A DNA stretch of 64,000 nt. It comes from Datisca glomerata. Its lineage: Eukaryota > Streptophyta > Magnoliopsida > Cucurbitales > Datiscaceae. The stretch's first letter is position 1, and each line of letters begins with the position of its first letter. Where the stretch lies: NCBI GenBank assembly GCA_003255025.1, contig QANY01005064.1, forward strand, positions 558,001-622,000. The letters run 5' to 3'. The notes beneath the pieces are model-generated. The model saw nothing but the letters and a program-made list of their open reading frames with translations, did no database searches and had not been told where the DNA came from. The position numbers were made by a program, and so were the translations under genes. Shown one piece after another: positions 59,801 to 64,000 of this stretch.

Positions 59801-62237
59801 ATCGAAGACCTGTCCATGGAGCGTTGCTGCTAGAACCTCAAACTGATCAATAAAATCTTCAACTGTTGAATCTTGCTGTAGAGATAAGAACTTCTGGCAT
59901 CCGGTTCCTTTGTGATTGGAACGGAATCGGACGAGAAGGGCGGCCTTAAGCTCCATCCAGTTTCTAAAATGGCACCAGTCCTCCACGTATTGATACCAAG
60001 CCAAGGCTCGTCCCTCCAAGCTCACAACCACCATCTTTAACCTCTCTGTTTCTGTCATCGGATTAAGTTGAAAATACCTTTCAGCTCTGAACGCCCATCC
60101 ATCCGGATCGTCGCCGCTGAAACTCAGAAATTCCAGCCTCCGCGAAGGTTTCCACTCCTCCCTAGAGCCCGACCCTTCATGAACCCGAGCTGGATTCACT
60201 GTCGAACGATCAAGAACTTCTTCTGATTCCTTCTCTTTTCCTCTTGTTGCGCTCGATTCGACCTCGCTGACCATTCGGTGTAAGGTACACATTATTGTCT
60301 CCAACGATTTCTCCATATTGCTGAACCGATTTTTTATCCCTGAGACTTCTCAAAATTTTTCTTGGATCTGTTCCAGTTCTTTATGAATTCCATTCCTCAT
60401 GCCCGATAACTCCCGTTGCCATTCCTCTTGCATTTGGGAGAGTCGGTTCTCTAACGGATCTTTTTTTAGCCATCCTCTACCCAGAATTTTACGGCTCTGA
60501 TACCAATTTGATAGGAGTTTCCCTGCAAACAAACACTATTCTAACCATAACAGCAGCCCAAATAGTGATAACAGAGAAGCTACAGTCTTGAACAATGAAG
60601 AAAAGCAACCTTGGATACTCAACAATGGTGAACTTCACCAAGAATAGTGAAATTACACCCATATACCAAGATGTTCGAGAGCTTGGCCTCTCCCAAAATA
60701 ACCACTACCCAACCCCTTCCCTACGACCCCCCTCCCCCCTTTTATTCAATCCTCATGATTACAAAAGCCTAACTAACTTGCCTAGTCAGCATCCTATTTC
60801 TCTCTCCCCTAACCAACTCATTTCTGCCCCTATGTCCAGCTCATCCCCCCCCCAATTATAATTACTCTTTCTTTTCTAAGGGCCTAACAAAGTTCCACTT
60901 AGGTAGCAAGACATGAGTTTGCAGGTCATTATATTCTTTGCAGCAGTGAGAGGATTTTAAAGTCTGACTGTGACAATTCGGAATACATAAAGCGTATTTA
61001 AAAGGCCAGGCCAGGAAACTATGACATAAATAACGCAGCCTTGTATCCATTACCTAAGGATGATGATCGCAGAAAGTACAATTCATAAATCCTCTGTGAG
61101 TGTATGCAGCCTTGTGTTTGATAGAAAATATAATAGAAGCCCAAATCTTTTTTTATAAGTAAAGATTAGATTAACAAGAAGAAAACCCCGAGGGAATAGA
61201 AGCCCAGATCTTACCAGAATCGATGTCAATTCCAACAATGCTCCGGCAACAAAACTTTTTTGCTGTAAAATGAAGAATGCCATTATCAGAAGCAATGGAG
61301 GATTAATCATGCCAAGAAGCAAAATGCTCCTTTTCACAAACAAAGCCTCAAAGACAAGAATGCCAAAAGAAACATGCAAAGCACTTCATCCCCAACCCCC
61401 CACCCCTCCAAAAAAAAAATCCAAAACAGAAGATATAAATAAAAGCTCTTCATGGCAAAATCATAAGTGTTCATAAGGCAATGTAAACCAACATACCTAT
61501 ATGTATGGTTATTAACCCACTATTGCAGCCAATGTCAAGGCAATCCTTGCCTTCAAACCATTCCTTCTTGAAAACCTTTAATCGAGGATCTTCATCCAGG
61601 TCTTGACCTATCTGCCATATAATGGAATTATATCATTTTGACATCAAAGCAAATTTACTATTACTTACTTTTTCAAGTTAATGTTTAACAAGCAAAAACA
61701 CGGTTGGAAAAGACCTTTATAACTAAGAACTGGATTAAAAACAATTAACCGTGAATTATTCAAAATCTCCAAGCTGATTAAAAGAAATATGATCAGCTAA
61801 GTAAACAGGGTAATGACAAGTGAGAAAACGTATGTGAACAAGCACGACCAAACCGAACAAACAAAACCAATTAATATCTTAATATTTAAGGGAATAAAGC
61901 ACAAGACTCGATTGTACTGAAGCTCAATAACAAAGCACTGCCTTTAGGTCGGGCAACGTACGTCAACAGAAAAGAGAAACCAGAATGAGTTTAACTAAGA
62001 TATGCTGAATACAACTTTAAAGTCTGAACTACATTACGAAGCTGTACTATCTGAAGAATCAAACAGAGTAACAGAAAAGAAAAGAGAAAAAAGTAAACGA
62101 GACAAAATTACCCGATAGCCATAATAACTACGGTAGTTGCCGAATGGAAAAACCTCTTTGCGCTTCCTCTTACTCTGCTTCGCTTCTGCCTCTGTCTTCT
62201 CTTCCCCCTTCTTCGTCTTATGTTCAGTCTCCTCCAT
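56811..62237 (-). CDS. Bin3/MePCE-type RNA methyltransferase
   Basis: Eight minus-strand exons (62237-62112, 61611-61497, 61262-61215, 57946-57709, 57601-57514, 57373-57308, 57098-57030, 56897-56811) join in frame to 278 residues. The N-terminus is charged and lysine-rich, then [13 protein letters not shown]. The SAM-binding fold shows LDIGCNSG (67-74) and GIDIDS (91-96), followed by a variable insert and the Bin3 signature: [15 protein letters not shown] (178-192), [16 protein letters not shown] and GFNRPVLVF at the C-terminus. Proteins of this family (animal MePCE, fly Bin3) methylate the 5' gamma-phosphate of small nuclear RNAs such as U6 or 7SK, in the nucleus. Plants have similar proteins annotated as probable RNA methyltransferases. 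Intron 3 is 3.3 kb because it contains an LTR element. All splice sites are GT-AG and no damage is seen. Confidence 0.92.
58806..59172 (-). repeat. 3' LTR of gag-only element TR-GAG 2
   Basis: A 367-base direct repeat of 60510-60889, closely similar. On the minus strand it begins TGTTAGTCCC and ends CTCCTATCA, preceded by the polypurine tract GAGAGGGGGGTAA (about 59173-59187). The flank at its left edge is GAGTT, against AAGTT at the other end of the element: a probable five-base target duplication with one change. Confidence 0.9.
59173..60509 (-). pseudogene. Interior of TR-GAG 2: primer site and gag
   Basis: On the minus strand, TTGGTATCAGAGC (primer-binding site for initiator tRNA-Met) lies at the right LTR. 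A gag reading frame follows: a first part (60500-60350, coiled-coil-like, [20 protein letters not shown]) ends in a stop. An open 190-codon part (60316-59744) carries the Ty3/Gypsy gag core: [57 protein letters not shown] and [15 protein letters not shown]. There is no protease, integrase or reverse transcriptase in the 1.3 kb interior. The whole element sits inside intron 3 of the methyltransferase gene, in the same orientation. Confidence 0.85.
60510..60889 (-). repeat. 5' LTR of TR-GAG 2
   Basis: A 380-base direct repeat of 58806-59172. On the minus strand it begins TGTTAGGCCC and ends CTCCTATCA next to the primer-binding site. The two LTRs are highly similar apart from length changes in poly-C/poly-T runs, which suggests a fairly recent insertion compared with the other elements in the window. 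Confidence 0.9.
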
Positions 62238-62346
62238 TTCCCTTTGGTCTTCTTCTTCTTTCGAATTTCTGAAAGCTCTAGTGTCGGAGACAGAAGTGTA
62301 AGAGAGGAAATGAAGGGGGAAGGCGCTTCTGTAGAACCTGAAGGTT

Positions 62347-62354
62347 CTTTTATA
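62347..62354 (-). promoter_or_regulatory. TATA box of the methyltransferase gene
   Basis: TATAAAAG on the minus strand, 110 bases before the ATG at 62237. The bases between are a plausible short 5' leader. Confidence 0.6.
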
Positions 62355-62619
62355 CTTTATTCGTAATTTCGTTCTTTCTTAGGTTTAGATTATTTTAATA
62401 GGTTATTTGAAAAATTATACATTTTTTAATTTGACTATGCAATTTTATATCTCTTTTCCAAAATAAAGAATTGAATTTTATAAAAGCATTTCATATCATC
62501 ACTTACAATTTTTTCTTCTCTCATCATTTTTTGTTCTCAATGCACATATCAAATAAATTTAAAATATTTTCTTCTTTATTTTTCAAAAAATATATTTTCT
62601 TCTACTTCAAGTGTTCTAA

Positions 62620-63010
62620 TTTTTTATGACTACTACAAATTTCAAGTAATTTTTTTTAGTCAACACTCATACATCAGATGACTATTTGAAATATTCAAGT
62701 AGTAGTTTATGACTACTTAAATCGTTCAAATAATTATGACTACTTGAACCCTTCAAGTAGTTGTTTATGACTACTTGAAGGGTTCAAGTAGTTAGAACCC
62801 TTCAAATAATTATTTTTATATCATCAATAGGCAACTCAATTATTCATACATCAGATGACTATTTGAAAAGTTCAAATAGTTAGAACCCTTCAAATAATTG
62901 TTTTTTATTTGATCAATAAGCAACCCAAAAACTAGCAAGTACTTGCATGTATCAAGTAATTTTTTATAATTACTTGAATCCTTCAAGTAATTTTTTTATG
63001 TCTACTTGAG
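62620..63010. repeat. Palindromic ACTACTTGAA/TTCAAGTAGT repeat region
   Basis: Many copies of ACTACTTGAA and its reverse complement TTCAAGTAGT alternate, forming small palindromes such as the pair around 62740-62800. Longer direct copies also occur: CATACATCAGATGACTATTT at 62669 and 62846, and GTTAGAACCCTTCAAATAAT at about 62791 and 62879. No coding sequence is present. Confidence 0.75.
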
Positions 63011-63223
63011 TTTTTTTAAATGAACGTCGATATTCAATTCTCACAGTCTCAAACCAAATCACAGAATACTGATACAATTGTTATTGTATTAAGGCATTAG
63101 AAATTAATATACAAAATGGTATAAGCTAGACACTCTTACACAACAACTATAAAGAATTATTCCCGAAACCCATATTTGATTTCTGTCTTGCAAGCTTATT
63201 TTGACTTCTTCTTTCCTGAACAT

Positions 63224-64000
63224 TCACTCCAACTCCTTGAGGAAGTCAATATTATCTACAAAAACCTGCAGAATGATGAACCAGCATAAGAAAACGAGTA
63301 GAAGTCTAGCAGCTCAGTAAATGATTTCTAGGAAAAGCAAGAAAAATAAAAGCAACCGCCCTGAAACATATGTATAATTTTAGAGAAGATGAGATTCGCG
63401 TGTTAGGCAAGCTTGTACGAAAAAATTTCTAGTACCCTTGAAGTATTAGTTTTCAAGTCATTTAAGCAAAACCATAGGGAGTCTCAGAAGAATTTTTCCC
63501 TATAATATTGTATAGGTGTATAGGAGTACTGAGTACTGGAATACCGAAAATTTTCCAGCTCAAACATGCAAGTGTGATCATTTTTTAACATATAAACACC
63601 AAATTTTCAACATTAAGACATACCGTCTTCCAACCATCAGGATCTAAGCAAGCAGTAATCTTGGTGCTGATACCAGGTAATGGCCCAGGTTCCCGTGTTA
63701 TCTTCCCACCATAAAGTTTTACTGCTTCTGCTGTCTTATAGACATCATCTGTGCCTATGGCAATCTGTAGAAGATATATGCTTCAGTATCCAAAGATGTC
63801 AAATGAGACATACTTAATGCAGCAAAAGATATATGTTTCAGTTTGTATTGTAGAAAAACCAAGAGACTTCATAAAAGAAACAAAGAATCCAAATTCACTT
63901 TATGCCGCCACAAGCAAATTTTCTTTCTAAGTTTGATGGGCAGACGAGGAAAATAAAGGTAAAGTTTGTACCTGAGCATAGGCATTTCCCTTGTCATATT
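63224..64000 (-). CDS. GLX1: Glyoxalase I (lactoylglutathione lyase), 3' end, partial
   Basis: Three minus-strand exons are visible: 64000-63972 (cut by the window edge), 63764-63624 and 63265-63224. They give YDKGNAYAQ, then IAIGTDDVYKTAEAVKLYGG, KITREPGPLPG and TKITACLDPDGWKT, then VFVDNIDFLKELE and a stop, with correct splice sites and phase. This is the end of the second domain of plant two-domain glyoxalase I, which turns the methylglyoxal-glutathione adduct into lactoylglutathione as the first step of methylglyoxal detoxification. The DPDGW(K/R)TVFVDN ending is typical. The visible part looks intact; the rest of the gene lies beyond the window. Confidence 0.93.

Noticed and set aside
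1..64000. Prokaryotic-style systems (operons, CRISPR, phage defence)
   Set aside because: Intron-split genes and plant transposons throughout; no spaced direct-repeat array or bacterial gene cluster is present.

Overview
This window is eukaryotic nuclear DNA from a flowering plant, almost certainly a eudicot. Genes are split by GT-AG introns, the background is AT-rich, Copia and Ty3/Gypsy elements of plant type are nested in one another, and there are pieces of plant mitochondrial DNA. A cucurbit is my guess at low confidence. One run of C holding an N at about 45,555-45,580 points to a draft assembly. I see no operon, CRISPR array or other prokaryotic-type system.

Layout. 1-5,240: AT-rich DNA, a nuclear copy of the start of mitochondrial nad5 (about 1,267-1,430), then a four-exon RNase T2 gene (2,193-5,016, +) whose two catalytic segments are altered. 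5,245-16,348: a degenerate Copia element (A) read on the minus strand, with a second Copia (B) inserted in its gag; a later inversion of about 7,440-10,040 scrambled both. 18,600-20,954: XTH gene 1 (+). 21,265-22,265: a second mitochondrial insertion with trnS-GCU, half of trnF and a deleted trnP. 22,280-27,720: Copia remnants, a CACTA-like terminus and a three-exon fragment of a nucleoporin NUP205 gene (-) with a premature stop. 27,807-31,502: an LTR element carrying only gag. 31,512-41,457: a decayed Tat-type Gypsy element with a tandem repeat and an antisense coding region. 43,539-45,203: XTH gene 2 (+), a paralogue of XTH 1 with the same exon plan. 46,258-46,656: a TMEM234-like membrane protein gene (-) with a MITE just upstream. 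47,184-56,800: mostly non-coding, with a 1.4 kb inverted repeat of LTR-like arms and a GAAGAC-rich array. 56,811-62,237: an eight-exon gene (-) for a Bin3/MePCE-type RNA methyltransferase, whose large third intron carries a second gag-only LTR element. 63,224-64,000: the 3' end of a glyoxalase I gene (-), running off the window.

How the genes relate. The two XTHs are a tandem pair in the cell-wall xyloglucan-remodelling family, pushed 22.7 kb apart by insertions. The other host genes (secreted RNase T2, TMEM234, RNA capping methyltransferase, glyoxalase I) have no evident functional link. Much of the window is its history of transposon and organelle-DNA insertion.
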